The notes below the pieces were generated by a model. It was not told the DNA's origin and did not search any database. It was given only the letters and a program-made list of their open reading frames with translations. From a candidate division WWE3 bacterium (GTDB lineage Bacteria; Patescibacteriota; WWE3; UBA101185; UBA10185), in the NCBI GenBank assembly GCA_012798315.1, contig JAAZNL010000050.1, positions 1-32,795 of the forward strand: a DNA stretch of 32,795 bases, given 5' to 3'. A program made the position numbers and the translations under genes. Positions 14,983 to 22,946 of this stretch are shown here, in pieces (positions within the stretch are counted from its first letter, which is position 1; each line of letters opens with the position of its first letter).

Positions 14983-15609
14983 ATGATTAGTAAAAAGCAC
15001 TCACTCTCACAAAGAGGTTTTACCCTTGTTGAACTTTTGATCGTCATCGTCATTATAGGTATATTAGCGGGTGTTGTAATAGGTGTTTTAAATCCTATAC
15101 AACAACAAAACAGAGCCAGGGACGCCGGTTTACGAGCAAACCTAGATAAAATGGCATTGTCCACAAAAAGTTTGTATGCTTCTTCACCAAGAACTATAAA
15201 CAGATCACCTACTACAGCGGAGTTTATTGGAGGTATTGCTAATGGTGCAGCAGGTGTTGGTGCTGGCGCAGTCGATTGTCTCGCTGGCGCGAACGCAAAC
15301 AGTACTACTGCTAATGTAACATGCCACTTTCAACTAACAGGTGTTAATGCACCTAGTGGTACTGGTATTGGATGCGGTGACTTGTACAGAAACACAGGAA
15401 ACAACCAGTGTAACTTTGTCTACTACAGAACACCTGACACTTTTAGGTTAGAAGTTAGAGGTTTTGCAACTCCGTTTAGAACATTTATCTACGATTACGT
15501 GGAAGATCCAAATACGGGGAATGTAACCGAAGGATTCTGGAACTGTGCTGCAGCGCAAGCTGTTGATGCTGCATTGGATGCGGCAGAATGTGTTAGATTA
15601 AACAACTAA
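14983..15609 (+). CDS. Type IV prepilin, probable major pilin
   Basis: A 208-aa class III prepilin with leader MISKKHSLSQRG, cut before FTLVE, and a long hydrophobic helix 'LLIVIVIIGILAGVVIGVL'. The mature domain is Ala/Gly/Asn-rich with several Cys ('AVDCLAG', 'VTCHFQL', 'GIGCGDLYR', 'NQCNFVYYR', 'FWNCAAAQ', 'AECVRLNN') that could form disulfides. The track start at GTG 14974 lies inside the ribosome binding site, so ATG 14983 is used. It has its own TTGACA promoter, a structured leader, the same AAGGGGGGTGA site as the 1865 pilin and a strong hairpin afterwards. These signals mark it as the likely main fibre subunit (inference). Confidence 0.93.
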   Translation: MISKKHSLSQRGFTLVELLIVIVIIGILAGVVIGVLNPIQQQNRARDAGLRANLDKMALSTKSLYASSPRTINRSPTTAEFIGGIANGAAGVGAGAVDCLAGANANSTTANVTCHFQLTGVNAPSGTGIGCGDLYRNTGNNQCNFVYYRTPDTFRLEVRGFATPFRTFIYDYVEDPNTGNVTEGFWNCAAAQAVDAALDAAECVRLNN

Positions 15610-15628
15610 TCTTTGATTAGTATAGTGT

Positions 15629-15653
15629 GCGGCCCCGCCGTTGGCGGGGCCGC
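15629..15653 (+). terminator. GC-rich hairpin after the second pilin
   Basis: GCGGCCCCGCC-GTT-GGCGGGGCCGC is a perfect 11-bp stem with a 3-nt loop, 20 nt after the stop. A T-run (TTTTTT, 15662-15667) begins 8 nt later. It could terminate most transcripts and stabilise the pilin mRNA, with read-through into the minor pilins. Confidence 0.7.
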
Positions 15654-15679
15654 GAGCCGTAATTTTTTAATTTTCTTGT

Positions 15680-16249
15680 ATGCTAAATAAAAAAGGATTT
15701 ACGCTTGTAGAGTTATTGATAGTTATAATCGTAATGAGTATATTGAGCGGAGTCGTAATATCCGTTGTTAATGTTTCGGGTATGCGCGCCCGTGGTAGGG
15801 ATTCTCAGAGAAAATCAGATATTTCAAAAATTGCATCAGCTTTAGAATTGTATTACACAGATAACCGTAGTTATCCTATAAGCGCCAACTGGATTAATGC
15901 GGGAATATCAACCAGTGTCTTGGCAACAAATTTAGTACCGAATTATATAGATGTAATTCCAAACGATCCGAATTATATTGTAGACGTAGCCACACCTTGT
16001 AGCCGAAACGGCGGAGGTTCTGCAGACTTTGATTATAGGTATAACTACCGTACCTCATCAACAGGTTCCCGCTATTTGCTAACAGCTTTAATGGAAAACG
16101 CTTCCTCTGATGACGAAAGCAAATGCGCCTCATTAGTAAATTGGACTAGTGCTACATGTGGTGGTGGTGCAGTCGTTTGCGGGTGTACCGCCGGAGATAG
16201 TTATACCGGAGCACTCGATTATTGCTACGGTATAGAGAACCCGTTTTAA
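15680..16249 (+). CDS. Type IV prepilin-like protein
   Basis: A 189-aa prepilin: leader MLNKKG, cleavage before FTLVE, hydrophobic helix 'LLIVIIVMSILSGVVISVV'. Then 'RGRDSQRKSDISKIASALE' and 'YYTDNRSYP', the standard pseudopilin sequence after the helix. Its C-terminal domain has Cys residues ('TPCSRNG', 'SKCASL', 'ATCGGGAVVCGC'). No Shine-Dalgarno precedes ATG 15680, which follows the pilin hairpin by 26 nt, so expression by read-through is likely. The next pilin gene starts 2 nt after its stop. It is probably a minor pilin. Confidence 0.9.
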   Translation: MLNKKGFTLVELLIVIIVMSILSGVVISVVNVSGMRARGRDSQRKSDISKIASALELYYTDNRSYPISANWINAGISTSVLATNLVPNYIDVIPNDPNYIVDVATPCSRNGGGSADFDYRYNYRTSSTGSRYLLTALMENASSDDESKCASLVNWTSATCGGGAVVCGCTAGDSYTGALDYCYGIENPF

Positions 16250-16251
16250 AA

Positions 16252-16743
16252 ATGACCCGATTATCTTTCCAAAAAGGAGTTACAATCGTCGAAATAATTT
16301 TAGTAATTACTGTAATACTGATCCTGCTAACAACTGTATTCGTTTTTACTAACCCCACTTATTTTAGATCTAAATCGCGTGATCAAAAGAGGCTTTCTGA
16401 TTTACAAACACTAGAACGCATTGTTACCGAATTCCGATTAGACAACGGCGCTTACCCAGACACGGAGTCTGTCACAAGATACAGCAACGTTCTCCCCACA
16501 GGACGGACCAATCTTACAGATCCCCGCTCCGGGTGGATTGTCTCTGACTTAATTGAATATAATACGAGACTTCCAATAGATCCTATTAATGACGATACTT
16601 ATAGATATTCCTACAGACACAATGATGATGTTTTTGAATTAAATACACGCTTAGAAGTATTAAATGATCTGATGAGCCAGGATAACGGTAATGATCCGAA
16701 TTTGTATGAGAAAGGCTCGGATTTAACCTTAATTTCCCCTTAA
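16252..16743 (+). CDS. Type IV prepilin-like protein with Val at +1
   Basis: A 163-aa prepilin with leader MTRLSFQKG. The mature N-terminus is VTIVE instead of FTLVE, with the +5 Glu kept, and is followed by 'IILVITVILILLTTVFVF'. The start was moved from 16222 to ATG 16252, which is 2 nt after the previous stop and gives a short basic leader. The C-terminus 'FELNTRLEVLNDLM' and 'DPNLYEKGSDLTLI' closely parallels the 1865 pilin, so the two share a recent origin. It is likely a minor fibre subunit. Confidence 0.88.
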   Translation: MTRLSFQKGVTIVEIILVITVILILLTTVFVFTNPTYFRSKSRDQKRLSDLQTLERIVTEFRLDNGAYPDTESVTRYSNVLPTGRTNLTDPRSGWIVSDLIEYNTRLPIDPINDDTYRYSYRHNDDVFELNTRLEVLNDLMSQDNGNDPNLYEKGSDLTLISP

Positions 16744-16760
16744 TCTCCGCCGGGACATTG

Positions 16761-16769
16761 TGCTAAGAT
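16761..16769 (+). promoter_or_regulatory. Extended -10 (TGCTAAGAT) for the minor pilin operon
   Basis: TGn plus TAAGAT (16764-16769) ends 8 nt before ATG 16778. It would start the FimT-PilV-PilW-PilX-like operon on its own. No -35 element is evident. Confidence 0.4.
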
Positions 16770-16777
16770 TATTGTGT

Positions 16778-17350
16778 ATGCCATTAAAATCTGCCCAAAA
16801 TTATGGTTTTACTTTAGTCGAGTTGTTACTGGTAATTACAATAATGCTAATCATGGCAGGCGCCATGATCCCCTCTTTTAACGGTTACCTCAAAAATCAA
16901 AGTTTAAAACAAGCCCAGGAGCGATTAAAAAGTGATTTACGATCTGTTCAAAACAAAGCTTTAACGGGTGCGTTGTACGACCGAACTGTATTAGTAGGTG
17001 CAGTACAGCAACCGGTTACTCATTGGGGGGTACGTTTTAACAACAATTCTCGTCGGTACGATTTTTTTATAGCTCGGGCCACCAATGCTGCTCAATTTGC
17101 TACAGAATGCGCCAATTATGCCTTAGCCGATAGGTTCCAGAATTTTGAAGAACTACCGGAAGAGATGATATTTAAATCCCCCACCGGGTGCTTATATTTC
17201 TCTTTTTTGAATGGCGGTATTAGCACTTCAGTTACAACTTCTCCTGTATATTTTGGTTATTCTGCATCCAATGCTGCAGGAAATTGTAGGAGTATGCAGT
17301 TTAATCCCTCGGGTCTAGTATTTAATACGAACGTAGGAACATGTCCATAA
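16778..17350 (+). CDS. GspH/FimT-like minor pseudopilin
   Basis: A 190-aa prepilin: leader MPLKSAQNYG, cleavage before FTLVE, helix 'LLLVITIMLIMAGAMIPSF'. The sequence 'QERLKSDLRSVQNKALTG' after the helix is typical of the GspH/FimT/FimU family. A C-terminal 'MQFNPSGLVFNT' resembles the family's closing strand. The start was moved from GTG 16760 to ATG 16778, because the track start overlaps the -10 element. It leads an overlapping run fimT-pilV-pilW-pilX, the same order as minor pilin operons that prime pilus assembly. Confidence 0.87.
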   Translation: MPLKSAQNYGFTLVELLLVITIMLIMAGAMIPSFNGYLKNQSLKQAQERLKSDLRSVQNKALTGALYDRTVLVGAVQQPVTHWGVRFNNNSRRYDFFIARATNAAQFATECANYALADRFQNFEELPEEMIFKSPTGCLYFSFLNGGISTSVTTSPVYFGYSASNAAGNCRSMQFNPSGLVFNTNVGTCP

Positions 17351-17832
17351 AACGATTAAATAACAAAGGAATAGGTTTGGTAGAAGTTATCGCAGCTCTT
17401 GGAATAACCCTTATGACCATAACGGCTCTTGTTTCCTTGGCACTGTACACAATGCGTACTTCACTTCAAAGTAAGCTTACGCTGGAAGGCTCTAAAATTG
17501 CAACCCGGGAAATAGAATTGGTTAGAGCTTATAGAGATCGCAGTGTTACATGGGCAGATTTTTTAACCGGTATAACAAGCACAAACTGTGAGGTAAATCC
17601 TGGAAGTGGCCTTTGCCATATGGACGATGTAAATCTTATACCTGTTGCGGCTGCCGGATTAGATACTGTAGATAATCAGTCAGTTACCCGTTCATTTACT
17701 GTGGATATTGACCCTTATGGCACAGGCGACACGAATATTGTGTATATTACCGTTACGGTAAGTTGGGAAATAGTTGGGCGTACCCACCAAACAAATTTAT
17801 ATACATATTTAACGAATTGGAGAAATGAATAG
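17341..17832 (+). CDS. PilV-like minor pilin
   Basis: A 163-aa prepilin with leader MSIKRLNNKG, cleavage before IGLVE, and helix 'VIAALGITLMTITALVSLAL', close to the 'G.GLIEVLVA' form of PilV/GspI. After the helix 'EGSKIATREIELVRAYRDR' is the usual A/R-rich segment of the family. It starts 10 nt inside the end of the previous gene and overlaps the next by 8 nt, so translation is coupled. PilV-type proteins sit in the priming complex at the pilus tip. Confidence 0.85.
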   Translation: MSIKRLNNKGIGLVEVIAALGITLMTITALVSLALYTMRTSLQSKLTLEGSKIATREIELVRAYRDRSVTWADFLTGITSTNCEVNPGSGLCHMDDVNLIPVAAAGLDTVDNQSVTRSFTVDIDPYGTGDTNIVYITVTVSWEIVGRTHQTNLYTYLTNWRNE

Positions 17833-18409
17833 TTTTTTGATGTTAAAAAATTCCAAAGGTTTTACACTTGTTGAATTGCTCTTAGTTGTAGCACTTATGG
17901 CAATATCTTTTGGAGTAACAAGCGATATTTTAGTTACTTTAATGAGAAGTTTTAATAAGACTACTGTAATTACTGAGATTGAGCAGCAAGCAGGTGTTGT
18001 AAGCCAAATGATAGAGAAAGAAATTAGAAACGCAGCGGTAGTTACTAACCCTGGTGGCGACGCCAATATCATACAGTTTGAAGATACTTTGGGTAATATC
18101 GCTCGTTATCATTTTCAAGTTTATAATTCGATAGGAACCTTGTACCGTTACCCCTACCCCACTGTACCAGATATGGACACACTCGCCCGTAGACGTACGT
18201 ATGCGATAACAGGAAACCCAGGATTAACCGCAGGTTTAGTTGGCGGGGTTAATGTTACATGTTCAGGTCCTTGTTTTACTGTAAACGTTGGGAGACCTTC
18301 AGTGGTCCAAGTCAACTTTGTCTTTTCGCAGGCTCAGGCTAATCCAAATAGTTCTTATTCCGGACGCATAGAAATCCATAATACAATAGTAGTCCGCAAT
18401 ACTTATTAA
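17825..18409 (+). CDS. PilW-like minor pilin
   Basis: A 194-aa prepilin with leader MNSFLMLKNSKG, cut before FTLVE, and helix 'LLLVVALMAISFGVTSDILV'. The sequence 'IEQQAGVVSQMIEKEIRNAA' matches the PilW/GspJ hallmark ('..l..dIR.A'). A Cys pair ('VTCSGPCFTV') lies in the C-terminal part. A second ATG (17840, MLKNSKG) would give a shorter leader and is a possible alternative start. It overlaps the preceding pilV-like gene by 8 nt and the next gene by 1 nt. Confidence 0.85.
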   Translation: MNSFLMLKNSKGFTLVELLLVVALMAISFGVTSDILVTLMRSFNKTTVITEIEQQAGVVSQMIEKEIRNAAVVTNPGGDANIIQFEDTLGNIARYHFQVYNSIGTLYRYPYPTVPDMDTLARRRTYAITGNPGLTAGLVGGVNVTCSGPCFTVNVGRPSVVQVNFVFSQAQANPNSSYSGRIEIHNTIVVRNTY

Positions 18410-19224
18410 TGCCTATGAATTACATCAGAAAATTAAATCAAAATGGACAGGTAATTGTTATAGCAACTTTTATAATGGTTTTGGCGTTGGCGATAGGTAT
18501 TTCGGTATCCAATAGATTTATCAGTGGGATCCGCAATATTTCAGAGGCGGACAACTCATCTAAAGCTTTGTCTATGGCGGAGGCTGCTGTTGAAAAAATT
18601 TTGCTTTTTCCCAACTCCACTTTGGAAAGTTATATTACTAACAATAATTGTGGTTCCGACTGCCAGCTGGAAATAATTGATACAACCGGTCAGCGTTTAA
18701 GGGCATCTGTTACGTTAAGTTATACAGGTCAATCAACGGATGAGATTTATCCCCTGGAATTGTTAGAAGGTCAAACGGTGGAAGTATTTTTACAGGGATA
18801 CGCAAGCGGTCAAAATGTATATGTATGCTGGAATACGGATGCGTCCATTGAAGCCCAGTATGTTTATACTCAAAGCGGCGTAACTTTGGTTACGCCTTAC
18901 GCCGTAAACGCCGCATCCTCTACCCATTCGGAAAACTACTTTTCTACCGCAACATCGCTTTTTGGCTATAACAGTTGCATTACTATTTTGGCTACAAATA
19001 CACCACAGGCGTTACGTATAAAACCGTATTATAGGGAGACAGAAGTATTTGTTTTGCCTGCCGCCGGATACGGTCTTCCGATTCAGGGTATTCAAATTGA
19101 AGCAATAGGGTCAGCTGGCAACGCCCGCCGAAAAGTTACGGTAGTTAAAACAAATTCGTACGTTCCTACTCAGTTTGATTACGTTTTATATCAAAAAAGT
19201 GACAGTCAGGCGTTGTCTAATTAG
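18409..19224 (+). CDS. PilX-like minor pilus protein, copy 2
   Basis: A 271-aa protein with prepilin-like N-terminus 'LNQNGQVIVIATFIMVLALA', followed by 'KALSMAEAAVEKIL', the PilX_N pattern. There is no Glu at +5. Its start shares the final A of the pilW-like stop (TAATG). The C-terminal half is paralogous to the 13904 protein: 'VYVCWNTD', 'ALRIKPYYRET', 'LPIQGIQIEAIG', and 'FDYVLY' near the end. This closes the fimT-pilV-pilW-pilX order. In classical operons PilY1 would follow, but here pilM comes next. Confidence 0.83.
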   Translation: MPMNYIRKLNQNGQVIVIATFIMVLALAIGISVSNRFISGIRNISEADNSSKALSMAEAAVEKILLFPNSTLESYITNNNCGSDCQLEIIDTTGQRLRASVTLSYTGQSTDEIYPLELLEGQTVEVFLQGYASGQNVYVCWNTDASIEAQYVYTQSGVTLVTPYAVNAASSTHSENYFSTATSLFGYNSCITILATNTPQALRIKPYYRETEVFVLPAAGYGLPIQGIQIEAIGSAGNARRKVTVVKTNSYVPTQFDYVLYQKSDSQALSN

Positions 19225-19241
19225 CGTGTCTCATGTAACAT
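19213..19241 (+). promoter_or_regulatory. Promoter TTGTCT-17-TAACAT for pilMNO
   Basis: TTGTCT (19213-19218) overlaps the end of the PilX-like gene, and after 17 nt TAACAT (19236-19241) stands 6 nt before ATG 19248. This suggests a separate leaderless transcript for the alignment complex. Confidence 0.4.
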
Positions 19242-19247
19242 ATTAGT

Positions 19248-20282
19248 ATGCCCATCTTAGGTTTAGATTTAGGAAGAAACACTATACGTGCTGTCGAGCT
19301 CAACAGGAAAAAAGATCAAATAGTTGTTGTTAAGTACAACGCGTATCAAAACCCCAAACTTAATTTAGAATCCGATGCCAAAGACGATGTTGAAATGTAC
19401 GGCGAGTCTTTAGGTGAATTTATTGCTGATGCGGGATTTTCTACGCCATATGTTGTTACCGGTCTGGATGAAACTTACGTTTACATGCGAATTGTAAAAT
19501 TGCCTCCCATGAATGATCGTGAACTTAAAAGCTCCATAAACTATGAGGCTGAGCAATACATTCCCCTACCCTTGTCGGAGGTAAATCTTTCGTATCAAAA
19601 ACTCGATGTTGATTACGCAGATAAAGGTAAAGTTAATATACAGTTGGTAGCCGCTCGTAAAAACATATTAGATAAATATATAAACATAATAAAAAAAGCA
19701 AAATTAATTCCCCGTGCAATTGAGCCAGAAACAATAGCTTTAGGGCGCGCCCTTGGGGATACTCCTGAGGCTCCGGCGGGAAGCATTATTGTAGACATGG
19801 GTTATTCCCGATCGATAATAATTATTACTTACGCCGGGTTTGTACGATTTACAAGAAGCGTACAGATTGGCGGAGATGTCATGTCCAAATCGATACAGCA
19901 AACTCTTGGCCTTGATTACAACCAGGCAGATGAATATAAAAAAGTCTATGGTTTGGATAAAAACCAGGTAGACGGAAAAATATATAACGTACTCAAACCC
20001 ATATTTGACAACCTTACTGAAGAAATCAGAAGGGCGAGCATTTTCTTCACAAAGCAATATCCCAATGCTAACATTAAACGAGTAATACTTACCGGAGGTA
20101 CTGCCCAAATGCCAGGATTACTTTTATACATGGCGAATAATTTAGATCTTGAGGTCGAAATTGCGAATCCGTTTAGGTTTGTTTCTGTTGTTCCTAAGGT
20201 TTCCACTCCGCCTGCGCCAAAAATTACCGACGAGGCTCCCATTTATTCCACAGCATTTGGTTTAGCTCTAAAGGAAGTTTAA
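19248..20282 (+). CDS. pilM: Type IV pilus assembly protein PilM
   Basis: PilM is an actin-like (FtsA-fold) cytoplasmic protein that binds the PilN tail and links the alignment complex to the motors. The 344-aa product has the usual length. It shows phosphate-1 'ILGLDLGRNTIRAVEL', 'LPPMNDRELKSSINYEAEQYI' (a conserved PilM stretch), phosphate-2 'SIIVDMGYSRSIIIIT' and the adenosine motif 'VILTGGTAQMPGLLLYMAN'. It is followed by pilN after 2 nt and then pilO, the standard order. pilP and pilQ are missing downstream. Confidence 0.95.
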   Translation: MPILGLDLGRNTIRAVELNRKKDQIVVVKYNAYQNPKLNLESDAKDDVEMYGESLGEFIADAGFSTPYVVTGLDETYVYMRIVKLPPMNDRELKSSINYEAEQYIPLPLSEVNLSYQKLDVDYADKGKVNIQLVAARKNILDKYINIIKKAKLIPRAIEPETIALGRALGDTPEAPAGSIIVDMGYSRSIIIITYAGFVRFTRSVQIGGDVMSKSIQQTLGLDYNQADEYKKVYGLDKNQVDGKIYNVLKPIFDNLTEEIRRASIFFTKQYPNANIKRVILTGGTAQMPGLLLYMANNLDLEVEIANPFRFVSVVPKVSTPPAPKITDEAPIYSTAFGLALKEV

Positions 20283-20284
20283 AT

Positions 20285-20869
20285 ATGTCACAAAGTGTTA
20301 ATCTAATTCCGGATCAGGAAGTACAAGAACAGACACAAAAAAAGGTTGTCAAGCTAAGTAGCTTGTTTTCGATACTGGTTCTTGTTGTTACATCCGGTGT
20401 TTCTGCTTACTTTATTTACCAAACAACAGATATATCAAAACAGATTAAGTCCGAAGACGATAAAATTACCTCGCTACGTTCTCAAATTCAGTCAATGTCT
20501 AGTATGGAAATTACTGCCAGAAACCTGGGAAAAAAATATAACTCTATCAAGCAGTTAATTCAAAATCGTCCGTATTATTCGCTTTTAATGGAAGAGTTTA
20601 GAACCCGAAAACCGACTGAAATCTATATTCGTAATTTTACCGTATTAAAAGAAAACAAAATTGCAATTACGGGTCAGGCTCAGACTTATATTACAATTAC
20701 CACTTTTGGCAATAATCTGTTAGCAAAAGAAATTTCGAATGGAAATCCAAAATTGGCCGGTTTATTTAAAAGTATAATTCTAAATCAGGTGGATTTAAGT
20801 CAGGCCGGAACGGTCGATTTCTCGATGACTATCGAATACGATCCGACCAAACTAACATATGCCGAATAA
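20285..20869 (+). CDS. pilN: Type IV pilus assembly protein PilN
   Basis: A 194-aa bitopic membrane protein. The short cytoplasmic tail 'SVNLIPD' is the PilM-binding motif of PilN. A membrane span follows (~25-46), then a coiled-coil-prone stretch ('DISKQIKSEDDKITSLRSQI') and a ferredoxin-like periplasmic-side domain. A fair Shine-Dalgarno (AAGGAAG) lies within the end of pilM, 9 nt before ATG 20285. Its stop overlaps the start of pilO by 11 nt. PilN and PilO pair through their coiled coils and ferredoxin-like domains to align the pilus machine. Confidence 0.92.
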   Translation: MSQSVNLIPDQEVQEQTQKKVVKLSSLFSILVLVVTSGVSAYFIYQTTDISKQIKSEDDKITSLRSQIQSMSSMEITARNLGKKYNSIKQLIQNRPYYSLLMEEFRTRKPTEIYIRNFTVLKENKIAITGQAQTYITITTFGNNLLAKEISNGNPKLAGLFKSIILNQVDLSQAGTVDFSMTIEYDPTKLTYAE

Positions 20870-21656
20870 ACTAGATATAAAAATAGATACAAGTGCACTA
20901 AAAGATACAGTTATGAACTTTATTGTTCCGTTAGTTTGTTTCGGCGTTTCTGCGGGTTTAGTGCTTTTTATTATTTATCCGTCCATTCAAAAAATGCCTC
21001 AGTTAAAAAGTGATTTACAGTCAAAGACCTCTTTAAGGATGCAGCTTGATACAAAAGTTGCAAAACTAAACAAATTGACGGATTACAAATCAGTATTAGA
21101 AGAAGATTTGGTGCTGTTGGATCGCGTATTGGTGAGCGAAGATAATGTTCCATACTTACTTAACCAGGTTGATAACATTACGCGCGGTGCAGGTTTTACC
21201 CTTAGTAAATTAAATTACGGTTTAGGAGGTGCTGCTGATACCGAATCCGGAGATACCGGTGCTGAGTTTGTAGCTGTAAATTTGGGTGTAACCGGAACAT
21301 ATGAACAATTGATTCACTTTTTACAAAATATGGAAAAAGCCGCCAGATTAGTAAATGTATCAAACTATAGATATGCAATTGCCGGTTCAGACATTGCAGA
21401 CTCCACGTTAGCTTTATCTTTCCTGATATATTCGCCGTATCTTCAGGTAAATTCGACCGCAACAACGGACGATCCTATTCAGCTGGATATAACCGATCCT
21501 TCGTTTGTCTCTATGTTAAATTATCTTAAAGGATTTACGTTTTATGAGAACATGGCACCTTCTGAAACTGTAAAAGCTGAGGAAAGACCAATTGAGGAAA
21601 TAGAGAATACGGAAGAACCAGAAAATACTGAAACCACGCCAACTCCTACTTTATAG
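20859..21656 (+). CDS. pilO: Type IV pilus assembly protein PilO
   Basis: A 265-aa bitopic protein with a short cytoplasmic lead, a membrane span (~19-42, '[20 protein letters not shown]'), a coiled-coil segment (~48-80) and a ferredoxin-like core ('[20 protein letters not shown]' is the recognisable PilO stretch). An acidic Glu/Thr/Pro-rich tail ('[20 protein letters not shown]') ends the protein; this tail is longer than I expect for PilO and probably disordered. Last gene of the pilus locus, it overlaps the convergent trmD by 11 nt. No PilP lipoprotein or PilQ secretin follows. Confidence 0.9.
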   Translation: MPNKLDIKIDTSALKDTVMNFIVPLVCFGVSAGLVLFIIYPSIQKMPQLKSDLQSKTSLRMQLDTKVAKLNKLTDYKSVLEEDLVLLDRVLVSEDNVPYLLNQVDNITRGAGFTLSKLNYGLGGAADTESGDTGAEFVAVNLGVTGTYEQLIHFLQNMEKAARLVNVSNYRYAIAGSDIADSTLALSFLIYSPYLQVNSTATTDDPIQLDITDPSFVSMLNYLKGFTFYENMAPSETVKAEERPIEEIENTEEPENTETTPTPTL

Positions 21657-22356
21657 TCTGTTCTTTTTGCTGTTCTTTTCTCCAATTTTCAATATTTTTG
21701 TGATGACCTGATAATAGAATTTGCGGCACCTTTGCCCCTTTAAATTCTTCAGGTCTAGTGTATTGCGGATATTCAAGTTCTTTTTTGTCTCCACTAAAAG
21801 ATTCAACCTGAACAGCTTCCTCTTTTTCGAGTGCACCGGGAATAAGTCTTGTCACGCTTTCCATTATAGTAAGTGCCGGAAGTTCCCCGCCGGCTAACAC
21901 ATAGTCTCCCACCGAAATTGAATCAGTAACCAAATATTTACTGACCCTTTCGTCTACTCCTTCATAACGGCCGCATATAAAAGTTATGTGTTCACAAACG
22001 GTTAATTGTTGAGCTTTTGACTGAACATAGCGCATCCCTTTAGGATCAAGCAGGATTATTCTGTCTTTTGGATATTTTTTAACAAACTCTGTCAGAAAAT
22101 TATCTAAACCGTATTTGGCCATTTCGGGATATATACTTATAATCGCGTTATAAATAGGCTCAAGCATTAAGATCATTCCGACTCCCCCACCATACGGTTT
22201 GTCATCTACAGTACCGTAGCTATCCAACGCAAAATCTCTTAAATTGACTACATTAATTTCTATAAGATTTTTTAATAAAGCTCTCTTAAAAGGAAGGTGA
22301 TCAAAATGAGGATATAATAATTGAGGCAAAACCGATATTATGTCGAACTTTAGCAT
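21646..22356 (-). CDS. trmD: tRNA (guanine37-N1)-methyltransferase TrmD
   Basis: TrmD methylates G37 next to the anticodon and prevents +1 frameshifts. The 236-aa product has the normal length and the SPOUT trefoil-knot motifs: '[18 protein letters not shown]', 'IILLDPKG', '[12 protein letters not shown]' and '[15 protein letters not shown]'. It starts 1 nt after the khpA stop, with a Shine-Dalgarno (CAGGAG) inside khpA. The rpsP-khpA-trmD order is a common bacterial arrangement, with rimM missing between khpA and trmD. Confidence 0.97.
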   Translation of the reverse strand: MLKFDIISVLPQLLYPHFDHLPFKRALLKNLIEINVVNLRDFALDSYGTVDDKPYGGGVGMILMLEPIYNAIISIYPEMAKYGLDNFLTEFVKKYPKDRIILLDPKGMRYVQSKAQQLTVCEHITFICGRYEGVDERVSKYLVTDSISVGDYVLAGGELPALTIMESVTRLIPGALEKEEAVQVESFSGDKKELEYPQYTRPEEFKGAKVPQILLSGHHKNIENWRKEQQKEQTIK

Positions 22357-22357
22357 A

Positions 22358-22612
22358 TTACTCCTGAGGTTGTTCTAAAGTGTCCTCGTGAAGTTCTATT
22401 CTTATTCTTACGTTTTCTTTAATTGCTTTTGCTTTTGTTAAATCCCGGATGCTTCGGATTGTTCTGCCCTGTTTGCCAATAACAAGTCCCATATCCTCGT
22501 TGTTAACGTTTATAGTATAAATCTGAGTTCCTTGCACATCTTCCTGCGAAACTGAAACATCTTCAGGGTGTTTTACGATCTCTTTTACTAAATATTCAAT
22601 GAAACTTTTCAT
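22358..22612 (-). CDS. khpA: KH-domain RNA-binding protein KhpA
   Basis: An 84-aa single KH domain of the KhpA/YlqC family. The nucleic-acid binding loop GxxG is in '[16 protein letters not shown]', and the N-terminal '[14 protein letters not shown]' is typical of the family. It lies between rpsP (5-nt gap) and trmD, the usual neighbourhood. KhpA binds mRNA and sRNA, often with KhpB, and influences cell division and translation in Gram-positives. No KhpB gene is in the window. Confidence 0.92.
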   Translation of the reverse strand: MKSFIEYLVKEIVKHPEDVSVSQEDVQGTQIYTINVNNEDMGLVIGKQGRTIRSIRDLTKAKAIKENVRIRIELHEDTLEQPQE

Positions 22613-22617
22613 AGTCT

Positions 22618-22902
22618 TTACTCAGCGGCTTCTGCAGCTGCTTTTTTAGATCTGTAAGGTGTGTATGAATACTTGCCTTCTAAAAGCTGTTTTACCGCAT
22701 CAGATACTAATGCGCCTTTTCCTACCCAGGCTGCATATTTTTCTTTATCAATTTCGAACTTAGATTTAGAGTCAGTAGGGTTAAAATGACCCAATATCTC
22801 CAAACTTTTACCGTTTCTCTTGTCTTTGGTGTTCGAAACTACCACTCTGTAAGAAGGGTTGTTTTTCTTGCCTATTCTTGTAAGTCTTATTGTTATTGAC
22901 AT
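22618..22902 (-). CDS. rpsP: 30S ribosomal protein S16
   Basis: A 94-aa S16 with the canonical N-terminus 'TIRLTRIGKKNNPSYRVVV' and the segment 'LEILGHFNPT'. A short Lys/Ala/Glu-rich tail closes the protein. ATG 22902 is the only sensible start and is preceded by its own promoter. The gene heads rpsP-khpA-trmD within the larger minus-strand cluster, 44 nt after rnc. Confidence 0.97.
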   Translation of the reverse strand: MSITIRLTRIGKKNNPSYRVVVSNTKDKRNGKSLEILGHFNPTDSKSKFEIDKEKYAAWVGKGALVSDAVKQLLEGKYSYTPYRSKKAAAEAAE

Positions 22903-22911
22903 AGCTGTAGC

Positions 22912-22940
22912 ATTCTAGCAGAAAATATACGAAAATCCAA
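22912..22940 (-). promoter_or_regulatory. Promoter TTGGAT-17-TAGAAT (TGn) for rpsP-khpA-trmD
   Basis: On the minus strand TTGGAT (22935-22940) and TAGAAT (22912-22917) are 17 nt apart, with a TGC extension before the -10. The -10 ends 9 nt before ATG 22902. It gives the ribosomal protein gene an independent near-leaderless transcript inside the cluster. Confidence 0.55.
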
Positions 22941-22946
22941 TATTAA

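Noticed and set aside
19740-20242. Minus-strand ORFs of 98-122 aa inside pilM
   Set aside because: They lie opposite conserved PilM motifs and overlap each other in different frames; no promoter or ribosome binding site.
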